DNA from: Prochlorococcus sp. AG-402-N08
GTDB taxonomy: Bacteria; Cyanobacteriota; Cyanobacteriia; PCC-6307; Cyanobiaceae
Direction: 5' to 3'
Assembly (NCBI GenBank): GCA_003216535.1
Contig: QCIS01000011.1
Span: 1-58,686, forward strand
DNA length: 58,686 nt
Shown: piece by piece, positions 9,495 through 18,431 of the stretch
Layout: each line of letters begins with the position of its first letter
Position numbering within the stretch: the stretch's first letter is position 1
The notes under the pieces: model-generated
The model's database searches: none
What the model saw: only the letters and a program-made list of their open reading frames with translations
Told to the model about the DNA's origin: nothing
Position numbers and translations under genes: made by a program

Positions 9495-10166
9495 TTAGGA
9501 GTTTTTCATAAAAAGTTTTGCTATTTTCAAATCTGTAGGGGATGTAATTTTTATATTTGAATAAGTTCCTTCAATAATCTTTACTTTCCAATTAAGCATT
9601 TCGAATAGTGAGGCATCATCTGTGACTTTCCAGTTTTTTTCAATTGCCATCATATGAGCTTTTTTTAAGCTATCTACTAAAAAGCCCTGAGGAGTTTGCG
9701 CTGCCCATAAATAATTTCTATCTGGTGTTTCTTTAATAAAACCTTTACTATCAACAATCTTTATTGTGTCATTTACCTTAGTAGCCAAAATAACAGCTTC
9801 ATTTTCATCTAATTGCTTAGCACATTGGTCTATCAATTCAGGATTTATTAGACATCTAGCACCATCATGTATTAAAACTTTTTCAGCATCTTTTGGCAGC
9901 GCTTTTAAACCATTAAAAACTGAATGTTGTCTGGTGTCACCACCATTAATCCAATGAACTTTATTGGCAAAATCCTTTGCTGAATTTAATAATAAATTTT
10001 TATCTTTCGGTTGACCAATTATTCCAACCCAATTTGTTGAGCTTGCAGAAAATACAGATTTAAGTGTCCAATAAATCAAAGACTCTCCCTCTAAATCAAT
10101 AAGTAATTTATTTTTTCCAGCTTTCATTCTGCTTCCACTCCCAGCAGCTGGTATTAAAAAGTGCAC
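9495..10166 (-). CDS. ispD: 2-C-methyl-D-erythritol 4-phosphate cytidylyltransferase
   Basis: A 223-residue nucleotidyltransferase. The CTP-binding loop [17 protein letters not shown] occupies residues 6-22, and HDGARCLI (~residue 100) replaces the commoner HDAARP motif. WAAQTPQGF and VTDDASLFE further along are also family signatures. It makes CDP-methylerythritol in the MEP pathway, which feeds carotenoid, phytol and quinone side-chain synthesis. It diverges from fabG across 92 bases (10167-10258) that must hold both promoters. Confidence 0.94.
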   Translation of the reverse strand: MHFLIPAAGSGSRMKAGKNKLLIDLEGESLIYWTLKSVFSASSTNWVGIIGQPKDKNLLLNSAKDFANKVHWINGGDTRQHSVFNGLKALPKDAEKVLIHDGARCLINPELIDQCAKQLDENEAVILATKVNDTIKIVDSKGFIKETPDRNYLWAAQTPQGFLVDSLKKAHMMAIEKNWKVTDDASLFEMLNWKVKIIEGTYSNIKITSPTDLKIAKLFMKNS

Positions 10167-10258
10167 AATAAAAGGTCTTAATATTATCTAGACAATTATA
10201 AATAAAAGCAATATCTTTACACAAATAGTACTACGATTGAAAATTATAAAATTTCATA

Positions 10259-11008
10259 ATGTCCAATACAGATTCATTATCAGGGAAAGTTGCTTTAATC
10301 ACTGGAGCTAGCAGAGGAATTGGCAAAGAAATTGCTTTAGAACTAAGCCGCTTAGGAGCAGAAGTTTTTATTAATTACTCATCTTCTGATGAAAAAGCTG
10401 AAGAAGTTGTAAATTCAATTAAAAATTTGGGAGGTAAAGCTCATAAATTAAAATTTGATGTTTCAAGAGAGGATTCTGTCAGTTCAGCTTTTGAAGAAAT
10501 CATCAAAATTAATGGCACCATTGATATCCTCATTAACAATGCTGGCATTACTAGAGATGGACTTTTGATGAGAATGAAATCAGAACAATGGGATGACGTA
10601 CTAAATACAAACTTAAAAGGAGTTTTTCTTTGTACAAAATATGCTTCAAAATTTATGATGAAAAAAAGAAGTGGTAGCATCATTAATATTTCATCTGTAG
10701 TTGGAATAATTGGTAATCCCGGTCAAGCAAATTATTCAGCTGCGAAAGCTGGAGTTATTGGATTCACCAAAACTTGCGCTAAAGAATTTGCTTCAAGAGG
10801 TATAAATGTAAATGCAATAGCTCCAGGTTTCATAGAAACAGAGATGACTGAAAAACTTAATACTGAAGAGATTATTAAAGTTATTCCTTTAGGGAAATTA
10901 GGCAGTTGTACTCAAATTGCAAACTTAGTATCATTCTTAGTTTCAAGTAATGCAGGAAGTTACATTACAGGACAAACAATCAGTATAGACGGGGGTATGA
11001 GTATTTAA
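10259..11008 (+). CDS. fabG: 3-oxoacyl-[acyl-carrier-protein] reductase
   Basis: A 249-residue short-chain dehydrogenase. TGASRGIG (residues ~16-23) binds NADP(H), NNAGITRDGLLMRM is the typical FabG segment, and catalysis uses the Ser of NISSVVG with YSAAKAG (Tyr and Lys). It carries out the first reduction of each fatty-acid elongation cycle. The end is abutted by the small convergent gene at 11009-11188 with no spacer. Confidence 0.94.
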   Translation: MSNTDSLSGKVALITGASRGIGKEIALELSRLGAEVFINYSSSDEKAEEVVNSIKNLGGKAHKLKFDVSREDSVSSAFEEIIKINGTIDILINNAGITRDGLLMRMKSEQWDDVLNTNLKGVFLCTKYASKFMMKKRSGSIINISSVVGIIGNPGQANYSAAKAGVIGFTKTCAKEFASRGINVNAIAPGFIETEMTEKLNTEEIIKVIPLGKLGSCTQIANLVSFLVSSNAGSYITGQTISIDGGMSI

Positions 11009-11188
11009 TTATGTACTTTCATAAGGCTGTCCCAATTCATCTCTTAACCTTCTAATTTTTTGTAAAAGTTTTAGTCTTCTACTTCTAGCAGTTAATGTCA
11101 AGAAAAATCTTAAAGGGAAGTATACTAGTGTCATAGCAATCGCGAGAATTGCGGTAAGAGTAAAGATAAGATTATTTGTTTCATCCAT
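11009..11188 (-). CDS. Small membrane protein, 59 residues, unknown function
   Basis: Reading the minus strand from the ATG at 11188 to the TAA at 11009 gives 59 residues with no internal stop. Residues ~7-32 are hydrophobic (LIFTLTAILAIAMTLVYF), followed by a strongly basic helix (ARSRRLKLLQKIRRLRDE) and a polar tail (GQPYEST). One span followed by positive residues is typical of small inner or thylakoid membrane proteins. It ends exactly against fabG. I do not recognise a family; the good composition and the exact fit between fabG and groEL make it likely real. Confidence 0.6.
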   Translation of the reverse strand: MDETNNLIFTLTAILAIAMTLVYFPLRFFLTLTARSRRLKLLQKIRRLRDELGQPYEST

Positions 11189-11292
11189 TACTTAAAGATA
11201 CTCTGATTTGAGTTAATTTGTATTTCTGATTAAAAGAAATTCGGCTTTCCCCACTTAATTAAATAACCCTTAAATATGGTTCTATGGGAGAT

Positions 11293-11298
11293 TAGAAT
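11293..11298 (+). promoter_or_regulatory. Possible -10 element of groL
   Basis: TAGAAT lies 22 bases before the groL ATG. No convincing -35 was found. No CIRCE inverted repeat (TTAGCACTC-N9-GAGTGCTAA) is present in 11189-11319, so HrcA control is not indicated for this copy. Confidence 0.3.
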
Positions 11299-11319
11299 AA
11301 CATTAAAGATTGAGTAATT

Positions 11320-13065
11320 ATGGCTAAACAGTTAAGTTTTTCTAATGAATCAAGAGAAGCTCTAGAAAGAGGTGTTAATTTCGTAGCTAATGCAGTAAAG
11401 GTTACTATTGGACCAAAAGCAAAAAACGTTGTAATAGAAAAGAAATTTGGATCACCAGATATAGTAAGAGATGGATCTACAGTTGCTAAAGAGATAGAGA
11501 TTGAAAACCCTATTTCAAATTTAGGTGTGAAATTAATAGAACAAGTTGCATCCAAGACAAAAGAGAGTGCTGGTGATGGAACAACAACAGCAACCATTTT
11601 GACCCAGAAGATGGTTCAGGAGGGATTAAAAAATATTGCTTCTGGTGCCAATCCTATTGAGTTAAAAAAAGGTATGGAGGTAGGCTTAGCTTTTGTTTTA
11701 GAAAAATTAAGTTCCAAAAGTATTTCATTAAGTGGTTCTGATATCCAAAAAGTTGCAGCAGTTAGTGCTGGAGGTGATGAAGAAATTGGATCTATAATTT
11801 CGAAGGCAATGGATATTGTTACTTCTGATGGTGTAATAACTGTTGAAGAATCACAATCACTAGATACAGAATTAGATATAACTGAAGGAATGTCTTTCGA
11901 TAGAGGCTATAGTTCTCCATATTTCGTCACGGATCAAGAAAGACAACTTTGTGAACTTGAAAAACCTAGAATATTAATAACTGATCAAAAAATTTCAACT
12001 TTAGTAGATCTGGTTCCAATACTTGAAGAAATTCAGAAGTCAGGCTCACCTTTTCTAATTCTTGCTGAAGATATCGAAGGTGAGGCTTTAACCACTCTGG
12101 TTTTGAATAAGAATAGTGGAGTGTTAAATGTAGCTTCCGTAAGAGCTCCGTTATTTGGGGAAAGAAGAAAAGCTGCCCTTGAAGATATTGCTATTCTTAC
12201 TGGAGCTAAGTTAATTAGTGAAGATAAATCGATGACACTTGATAAAGTATCGATTAATGATTTAGGCAAAGCAAAAAAAATAACTATTACAAAGGATAAA
12301 ACTACAATAGTAGCCTTCGAAGACACTAAAGATTTAGTTAAAGCCCGAGTAGAGAAATTAAAGAGAGAGGTTGATATAACTGAATCAGAGTATGATCAGG
12401 ATAAAATCAATGAAAGAATAGCCAAACTAGCCGGAGGCGTGGCTCTTATTAAAGTGGGAGCTGCAACAGAAACTGAAATGAAATACAAAAAGTTAAGAAT
12501 CGAAGATTCCCTTAATGCTACAAAAGCGGCTATTGAAGAGGGTGTAGTTTCTGGAGGAGGACAAACTTTAATTGAAATATCAGATGACCTTTTAAATTTA
12601 AGTCAAACATCTTCAGATGATTTAAGAACAGGGATAAATATAGTTAAAGAAGCCCTTTTGGAACCTACCAAACAAATAGCAAAAAATGCTGGTTTTAATG
12701 GTGATATAGTTGTCGCTGAAATCAAAAGACTTAACAAAGGGTTTAATGCTAATTCAGGAAAATATGAGGATTTAAAAGATTCAGGAATATTAGATCCAAC
12801 CAAAGTAATAAGATTAGCTCTTCAAGATTCAGTATCTATTGCAGCTATGCTCCTCACAACAGAAGTGGCAATGGCCGACATTCCAGAGCCTGAAGCCGTT
12901 GCTCCTGGAGGACCAGGTGGAGATCCAATGGGAGGAATGGGTGGCATGGGTATGCCAGGCATGGGTGGTATGGGTATGCCGGGAATGGGTGGCATGGGTA
13001 TGCCAGGAATGGGTGGCATGGGCATGCCAGGAATGGGTGGCATGGGTATGCCAGGAATGATGTAA
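11320..13065 (+). CDS. groL: 60 kDa chaperonin GroEL (stand-alone copy with Gly-Met-Pro repeat tail)
   Basis: A 581-residue chaperonin subunit. The ATP site is visible in [11 protein letters not shown] (~residues 28-38) and GDGTTTAT (~residues 86-93), with the late apical and equatorial segments [11 protein letters not shown] and [20 protein letters not shown] in place. No groES lies next to it, which fits the second, GroES-separate chaperonin of cyanobacteria (often called groEL2). The usual GGM tail is expanded into five copies of GMGGMGMP encoded by a 24-bp tandem repeat, lengthening the protein beyond the usual ~545 residues. Its stop is 4 bases from a convergent gene. Confidence 0.96.
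   Translation: MAKQLSFSNESREALERGVNFVANAVKVTIGPKAKNVVIEKKFGSPDIVRDGSTVAKEIEIENPISNLGVKLIEQVASKTKESAGDGTTTATILTQKMVQEGLKNIASGANPIELKKGMEVGLAFVLEKLSSKSISLSGSDIQKVAAVSAGGDEEIGSIISKAMDIVTSDGVITVEESQSLDTELDITEGMSFDRGYSSPYFVTDQERQLCELEKPRILITDQKISTLVDLVPILEEIQKSGSPFLILAEDIEGEALTTLVLNKNSGVLNVASVRAPLFGERRKAALEDIAILTGAKLISEDKSMTLDKVSINDLGKAKKITITKDKTTIVAFEDTKDLVKARVEKLKREVDITESEYDQDKINERIAKLAGGVALIKVGAATETEMKYKKLRIEDSLNATKAAIEEGVVSGGGQTLIEISDDLLNLSQTSSDDLRTGINIVKEALLEPTKQIAKNAGFNGDIVVAEIKRLNKGFNANSGKYEDLKDSGILDPTKVIRLALQDSVSIAAMLLTTEVAMADIPEPEAVAPGGPGGDPMGGMGGMGMPGMGGMGMPGMGGMGMPGMGGMGMPGMGGMGMPGMM
12934..13053 (+). repeat. Five tandem 24-bp repeats inside groL
   Basis: Five consecutive 24-bp units starting at 12934, 12958, 12982, 13006 and 13030, each encoding GMGGMGMP. 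Units 1, 3 and 5 are identical; unit 4 differs at one base and unit 2 at a few. The repeats form the flexible chaperonin tail. Their near-identity at DNA level suggests recent copy-number change by slippage. Confidence 0.9.
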
Positions 13066-13069
13066 AAAT

Positions 13070-13504
13070 TTAACTTGCTTTTTTATCGTTATTAATCCAC
13101 TTTCTTAAATTTTTAATATTAGGCAGTGGTAAATTCCGGGTATCAGTAAGTTCTTTTATATTATTAGAATTTTGATCTTTGCTAAATATTCCATTACTGC
13201 TAGAAGTTTCTAGACGATTTGATTCACATTTTGTTTCTTCTATATTTTCAAAAGTTTTCAATAATTCAAGTTTAATTTGATCTTGATTTTCTTCTTCATC
13301 TACTTCATCCATTAAAGTGATTTGTTCTTGATTTTCTTCTTCAAGCTGATATTCCCTTTGAGCTCGAGTTTGAATTAATAAATCATTTAAAGAATCAATC
13401 CCAAATCTATGCACCCACTTAATAACAATATTTTCTTTAACCAAAATATTATTTTCTGAAGAGGCTTTTTTAAAAACTTCTATTAGATGATTTTTTAAAA
13501 GCAT
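13070..13504 (-). CDS. Hypothetical acidic protein, 144 residues
   Basis: A soluble, highly charged protein with no membrane segment. Residues ~1-50 look folded (LLIQTRAQREYQL at the end). The middle holds two acidic copies of EEENQ(E/D)QI about 17 residues apart, and the C-terminal third is Asn/Ser-rich ending in a basic patch (KNLRKWINNDKK). I do not recognise a family. It is last in the apparent operon ctaA-ctaB-ATPase-permease, 7 bases after the permease, but nothing in it suggests oxidase assembly. The low-complexity middle may be a linker. Confidence 0.6.
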   Translation of the reverse strand: MLLKNHLIEVFKKASSENNILVKENIVIKWVHRFGIDSLNDLLIQTRAQREYQLEEENQEQITLMDEVDEEENQDQIKLELLKTFENIEETKCESNRLETSSSNGIFSKDQNSNNIKELTDTRNLPLPNIKNLRKWINNDKKAS

Positions 13505-13511
13505 AAATTTA

Positions 13512-14336
13512 TTAATTTAACTTTCTATTTAACAGAGGCCTTATGATAATCAAGGAAAAAACTGTTAAAGAAAATAAAATTGATATACAACTCTTACAAG
13601 TTAAATCACCATATGGGGCATGTAAAGCCACTAATTCTAAATTCATAGTTTCTGTATAAGCAGTCCTAATAGGTTCAATAGCAAAAGTTAATGGATTTAA
13701 TGAAGCTAACCACCCAAGCCAATTTGGCATGAAAGAGATTGGAGCTAAAGCAGTGCTTGCAAAAAGAAGAGGTAAGTTTATCACAAATATAAGAGCTATT
13801 AATTCAATATGTCCGGGCAAAACAAACGCTAAACATAAACTTATTGATGTCACAAAAAGAACTAATAGAATTAGTGTTGTAAAGACAATTCCTAAACCAT
13901 ATAAGTTGGGCCATCCATAACCCAAAATGTATGAAACTACCATTATTACAATACTCTGAACAAAGCTCAGGATTGTTATGTAAAAAAAAGAAGATAAAAC
14001 TATGGATAATCTACTGGTTAAAGGAGCTACAAGTAATCTATTAAGAAATCCAAACTCTCTATCAAACATTAAAGGAAGACCAGAGTTTAGGGCTCCGCTA
14101 AAAGCAGTAAAAACGATAAGTCCCGCGCCTAAAAAATTCCCATAAGAATCAACTCCTGGTAAAAAACCTTCAGGAGCTTTAGAGAATAATGCCCCAAATA
14201 AAAAAAGCCAAATTATGGGTTGTAATATTCCGGCTAAAAGAGTTGATGGTCTTCTTTTTAATTGAATAAATAATCTCTTTGTTAAGGCAAATGTTTCTTG
14301 ATATAAAAAAAATAAATTATACTGTTGTAATTCCAT
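13512..14336 (-). CDS. ABC-2 type transporter permease
   Basis: A 274-residue permease with about six hydrophobic segments and the ABC-2 family pattern: LKRRPSTLLAGILQPIIWL near the start, then FDREFGFLNRLLVAPLTSR, and SLNPLTFAIEPIR near the end. It pairs with the ATPase encoded just upstream (47 bases) and forms an exporter of the DrrAB/NodIJ kind. The substrate is unknown. It is downstream of ctaA-ctaB on the same strand, a co-location that could reflect export of something needed for oxidase or heme handling, but this is inference only. Confidence 0.88.
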   Translation of the reverse strand: MELQQYNLFFLYQETFALTKRLFIQLKRRPSTLLAGILQPIIWLFLFGALFSKAPEGFLPGVDSYGNFLGAGLIVFTAFSGALNSGLPLMFDREFGFLNRLLVAPLTSRLSIVLSSFFYITILSFVQSIVIMVVSYILGYGWPNLYGLGIVFTTLILLVLFVTSISLCLAFVLPGHIELIALIFVINLPLLFASTALAPISFMPNWLGWLASLNPLTFAIEPIRTAYTETMNLELVALHAPYGDLTCKSCISILFSLTVFSLIIIRPLLNRKLN

Positions 14337-14383
14337 AATTAGCAGTAATTACCATCCATTATAGTTAGTTAACCAAAAGTTTT

Positions 14384-15403
14384 TTATCGCATTGATTGCT
14401 TCGATTCTTTTTTAAGGTCTCTTTTCCCTGCCATAGAAATTTCGGCATCCAATAATGTTTTTCCGGTTGCCTGAAGATATACATCATCCAAGCTTGGCTG
14501 ACTTTGGGTAAGAGAAAAAATTTCAAACTTTGAGAAGGCCAATTCCACTTTGAGCTTCGTAAGCAAATCTTTATCCTTATCTGCTACAAAATTTATCGAG
14601 AAACCTTGAGATTCATTTATGATGATCTGACTAATTCCATTTATTGAAGATAAAATTTGACATATATTTTTTGCTTCTTCCTGATTACTAAATTCTCTTA
14701 CTTTCAATGTTACTCTATCTCCTCCTAATTTATTTTTGAGCTCTGCAGGAGCCCCTTGTGCTATAACTCTTCCATCATCAATTATCACTAATCTGTCTGC
14801 CAATTTATCTATTTCATCAAGATAGTGACTGCTTAAAATAATAGTCATTCCATCATTTCTCAAATCTTTCAAAAGTTGCCATATAATATTCCTACTTTCA
14901 ATATCTAAACCAACTGTAGGTTCATCCAATATTAATACTTGGGGCAAATGTAAAAGTCCAGCGGCCAGATCTATTCTTCTTTTCATTCCCCCTGAATAAG
15001 TTCCGCACTTACGATCAATCCAATCATTCATTTCTAATTGATCTATTAATTTCTTTATCCTTTCAAATTTTTTTCTTTTATTGATGTGATATAAATCTGA
15101 TTGAAAATCCAAAAGCTCTCGTCCAGTTAATATTTTATCAAGTGCAATGTCCTGGGCAACATAACCAATTAATTCTCTAATTTTCCTTGAATTTTTTATT
15201 AGATTAATATTATTTATTAAAACTTCTCCACTATCAGGCTCTATTAAAGTAGCGAGTATTTTTATTAGTGTTGATTTCCCAGCACCATTTGGACCTAGTA
15301 TTCCGAATAATGTGCCAGCTTCAATTTCCATGGATAAATTTTTTAATGCCTTGATATCTGAATAAGATTTTGAGAGCCCTTTAACTTTTATATAATTCAT
15401 CAA
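14384..15403 (-). CDS. ABC transporter ATP-binding protein (DrrA-type)
   Basis: A 339-residue ATPase. Walker A is GPNGAGKST (~residues 38-46), the signature is YSGGMKRR, Walker B is VLILDEPTVGLD and the switch region has SSHYLDE. After the nucleotide-binding domain comes a ~100-residue C-terminal domain (from about residue 230) typical of DrrA/CcmA-like ATPases that work with ABC-2 permeases. It sits between ctaB (36 bases upstream) and its partner permease. Substrate not deducible from sequence. Confidence 0.92.
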   Translation of the reverse strand: MMNYIKVKGLSKSYSDIKALKNLSMEIEAGTLFGILGPNGAGKSTLIKILATLIEPDSGEVLINNINLIKNSRKIRELIGYVAQDIALDKILTGRELLDFQSDLYHINKRKKFERIKKLIDQLEMNDWIDRKCGTYSGGMKRRIDLAAGLLHLPQVLILDEPTVGLDIESRNIIWQLLKDLRNDGMTIILSSHYLDEIDKLADRLVIIDDGRVIAQGAPAELKNKLGGDRVTLKVREFSNQEEAKNICQILSSINGISQIIINESQGFSINFVADKDKDLLTKLKVELAFSKFEIFSLTQSQPSLDDVYLQATGKTLLDAEISMAGKRDLKKESKQSMR

Positions 15404-15439
15404 ACTTATTATTTACTTAAAAAACATTTTACATCTAAT

Positions 15440-16441
15440 TTAATTACTAAGCAGAGATATTATAGAGAAAAAAATTTGCATAGATTGCTGCTCAAATTCT
15501 ACAGATAGTTGGGTTCTGGAAATCAATAACAAAAGACAAATACCAAACATATAGAGAATAGACCACCTAAAAAGAGACTTTGCTCTTGAAAGATCATCAG
15601 GAGATTTCTTTAATTCATTTATTAATTGCAAAAGTCTTCCATTAAATGGCAATAACATAATTCCGTATAAGAGACCCCCTTCAGGTAAAGCAAAGACTCC
15701 CATAATACTCATTAAAACCGTTGCCCATCCGTAACGAGAAATCGCTTTAGCAGTAAAAACAGAACCTTTAACAGAAGGGAGCATAGGAATACCAACAGAT
15801 GCATAATCATCCTTCAACAAAATTGCAAGTGCCCAAAAATGAGCTGGAGTCCATAACATTACTAAACCAAACAACCACCAACCACTAAGACCTACATGCC
15901 CTGTGGCAGCAGATGCTCCAACTAAAGGGGGTATCGCACCAGCAACTCCTCCGAAAACAATATTTTTTGTTGTACGAGGTTTCAAAATAACTGTGTATAA
16001 AATTACGTAGCTAAATAAACCAAGAAGAGTTAATCCCGCAGCTAAATAATTTACACCACTTACTAAAAGCATCGAAGCTGCCAAAGTACATGATACAGCA
16101 GCTAAAAATACAGTCTCAGATGACAACTTTCCTGCTGGCAAGGCTCTTTTGCTAGTTCTTATCATCCTCTTATCTAATTCCATTTCCCACAAGCAATTAA
16201 GAGCTCCTGCTGCTGCTGATGCCAAAGCTCCCCCTCCTAAAGTACAGATAAGTTTCGGCGAAGACAAAGGCCATTCCTCTGTTAAAGCCATTCCTCCCAA
16301 AGTTGTTGCCAGTAAAAGTGGGATTAATCTAGGTTTTGCTACTTCAAGCCAAGGCGGCAAAGTTAATTTTTTTCTTGAAGGTACAACTTCATCCCTAATT
16401 GAAGATTTATAATTCAAGTTTTCTAAGTTACTACTGTTCAT
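15440..16441 (-). CDS. ctaB: Protoheme IX farnesyltransferase (heme O synthase)
   Basis: A 333-residue UbiA-superfamily membrane enzyme with about eight or nine spans. The first Asp motif is [23 protein letters not shown] (~residues 105-127, key D113) and the second region is [22 protein letters not shown]. It adds the farnesyl chain to heme b, giving heme O for cytochrome oxidase. It overlaps ctaA by 4 bases (ATGA), so the two heme A enzymes are translationally coupled. Divergent ctaCDE encodes the oxidase that needs the product. Confidence 0.94.
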   Translation of the reverse strand: MNSSNLENLNYKSSIRDEVVPSRKKLTLPPWLEVAKPRLIPLLLATTLGGMALTEEWPLSSPKLICTLGGGALASAAAGALNCLWEMELDKRMIRTSKRALPAGKLSSETVFLAAVSCTLAASMLLVSGVNYLAAGLTLLGLFSYVILYTVILKPRTTKNIVFGGVAGAIPPLVGASAATGHVGLSGWWLFGLVMLWTPAHFWALAILLKDDYASVGIPMLPSVKGSVFTAKAISRYGWATVLMSIMGVFALPEGGLLYGIMLLPFNGRLLQLINELKKSPDDLSRAKSLFRWSILYMFGICLLLLISRTQLSVEFEQQSMQIFFSIISLLSN

Positions 16442-17412
16442 GAATTGATACCAAACATTTGAGAATTTAGAGAGTGGTTTAAACCTTTTTTGGTATAGGG
16501 ATTTCTAAAAATTAATGTTGTTAATATCGCAATAAATAATGAGGCGTTAAGTTGATGACCGATAATAAAAATAGGTTCATTCAAATTTGTTTTTAGACTT
16601 AAAAAACCCAAAAAAATTTGAGAAAACAATAGAAAAATAAGTGCTGAGAGATATTTCCAATTTTCAGTAAGCAAACTTCTCTTATAAATTGCAGTAGCAA
16701 TAATCAATAGAATTGAAAAAGTAATTGGAAAAGCAAATAATTTATGAGTATTTAGAATTAGGCATTGTTTATTAAAAGATAAGCAAATATGTGCTGACCA
16801 GGTTGATGAAAGCCTGACTCCAATAAAAGATTGAATCAGAGTTAGTAAAAGAGGAACAAACAATAATAATCGCCACCAAATTAATGGCTCTTCTATTTCG
16901 TCATTTTCTAAATTCTGATTTATTGAAATTGTTGTGATGAGAAGTAGAAAAGCTATTAAAAGATGACCCGTAACAGTATATGAATCAAGCAGGTTTATAA
17001 CCGTTAAAGCTCCAAAAGATCCTTGGACAATAACAAGAAAAAGAAGTAATGAATAAGTTTTTGGTAACCAATTTGGAATTTGATTTTTCCAGATAATTGA
17101 AAGGGCAAATTTAAAAAGTATTAATACTCCAACCAGAAAAGCGTCAAGGCGATGAAACCACTCTAAAAAAACTCTTAGGTTCATATGACTAAGAGGCAAA
17201 AAAGATCCATAACATAATGGCCAATCAGGACAAGCAAGGCCAGCCTCCATGACTCTAGTAGCACCTCCAATTACAATTAGTGCTATGAGTGCAAAAACAC
17301 TATGACTTCCTAATCGTTTAAAAAAGGGCAGATATTTTGATTTATATAATTGGCTATTAATCAAATGGATAAAACCTATTATTTTGCATGATAATTTAGA
17401 TTCAAAAACCAA
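16438..17412 (-). CDS. ctaA: Heme A synthase (COX15/CtaA family)
   Basis: A 324-residue eight-span protein. Heme-ligand His regions include [12 protein letters not shown] (~residue 87), [22 protein letters not shown] and [11 protein letters not shown]. The cysteine-containing loop [18 protein letters not shown] is also characteristic. It oxidises heme O to heme A. It is the first gene of the minus-strand series ctaA-ctaB-ABC exporter and diverges from ctaC across 215 bases (17413-17627). That gap is AT-rich and I find no clear regulatory site in it. Confidence 0.94.
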   Translation of the reverse strand: MVFESKLSCKIIGFIHLINSQLYKSKYLPFFKRLGSHSVFALIALIVIGGATRVMEAGLACPDWPLCYGSFLPLSHMNLRVFLEWFHRLDAFLVGVLILFKFALSIIWKNQIPNWLPKTYSLLLFLVIVQGSFGALTVINLLDSYTVTGHLLIAFLLLITTISINQNLENDEIEEPLIWWRLLLFVPLLLTLIQSFIGVRLSSTWSAHICLSFNKQCLILNTHKLFAFPITFSILLIIATAIYKRSLLTENWKYLSALIFLLFSQIFLGFLSLKTNLNEPIFIIGHQLNASLFIAILTTLIFRNPYTKKGLNHSLNSQMFGINS

Positions 17413-17627
17413 ACATTAATTAAAAATTAATATGTTTAATTAAAAAAATTATTTATTGATTTAATCTTTTTTCCCTGACAATTAACTTTAAAAAGTTATT
17501 AATAATACGCCTTTTATTTCTTAAATCTTAAGAAGTTATGAATTTAAATGATTTTCTTTTAACAAAGGATGCAGAATTTAAAAAATTGAATATCTTAAAA
17601 ATATAAATACAAAATTTTAGACATCAA

Positions 17628-18431
17628 TTGTTAAATAAAAACTTTTATTTAATACTAATTATCTCACTCGTTTTTGCTATATCTTTTTGGATTGGATTAA
17701 ATGTAAATTTGCTTCCAGCTGAAGCAAGTATTAATGCGCCAATTTACGATGAACTTTTCAAAATTCTTTTCATAATAGGCTTAATTATTTTTATTGGAAT
17801 GACAATAGCAGTTATTTATAGTTTATTTAAGTTTAGGAAAAGAAACGATCAGATAGGAGATGGTATAGCTTTAGAGGGAAACTTAAGCTTAGAAATTATA
17901 TGGACAATTATCCCTTCAATAATTGTTTTATTAATAGGTTTATATAGTTACAACATCTACGACCGAATGGGAGGGATGAAGGAACTAAATCATAACCACG
18001 AAATGATGAGTTCAAATTCTGAAAAAATATGGGCTGGGATTAGTCAAACTTCTGATAATGAAATATCAAAAAATAATTTATCAATTGAAGTTTCGGCTAT
18101 GCAATTTGCATTTCTATTCAATTATCCCAAAGGCAATTTTATATCAGGAGAACTACACGTTCCTGTTGACCAAAAAGTATCGATGAAAATGGAATCTAAA
18201 GATGTGATTCATGCTTTTTGGGTACCTGAGTTCAGAATTAAACAGGATATTATTCCTGGTCAACCAACTATTCTAAATTTCACTCCTACAAAAGTAGGAA
18301 AATATCCAATAATTTGCGCAGAATTATGTGGCCCATATCATGGAGGAATGAGAGCCTCCATAATTGTTGAAGAAGAATCTGACTATAACGATTGGTTTAA
18401 CAAAAATAAAAAAACAGAGGTGAATTTATGA
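17628..18431 (+). CDS. ctaC: Cytochrome c oxidase subunit II
   Basis: A 267-residue subunit starting at TTG. Two N-terminal hydrophobic segments (~residues 5-25 and 42-66) anchor a periplasmic or lumenal cupredoxin domain. The dinuclear CuA site is complete: C230, E232, C234, H238 and M241 in CAELCGPYHGGM, with an earlier His in DVIHAFWVPEF. It accepts electrons from cytochrome c6 or plastocyanin. Its stop overlaps the ctaD start by 4 bases (ATGA). Confidence 0.95.
   Translation: MLNKNFYLILIISLVFAISFWIGLNVNLLPAEASINAPIYDELFKILFIIGLIIFIGMTIAVIYSLFKFRKRNDQIGDGIALEGNLSLEIIWTIIPSIIVLLIGLYSYNIYDRMGGMKELNHNHEMMSSNSEKIWAGISQTSDNEISKNNLSIEVSAMQFAFLFNYPKGNFISGELHVPVDQKVSMKMESKDVIHAFWVPEFRIKQDIIPGQPTILNFTPTKVGKYPIICAELCGPYHGGMRASIIVEEESDYNDWFNKNKKTEVNL

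Noticed and set aside
11189-11319. CIRCE heat-shock operator before groL
   Set aside because: No TTAGCACTC-N9-GAGTGCTAA or near match is present.
12822-13060. Pro-rich and Trp-rich frames over the groL tail on either strand
   Set aside because: They are shadow frames of the 24-bp GM repeats, with unnatural composition.
17538-17606. 22-codon frame in the ctaA-ctaC gap
   Set aside because: Too short, with no motif or composition supporting it.
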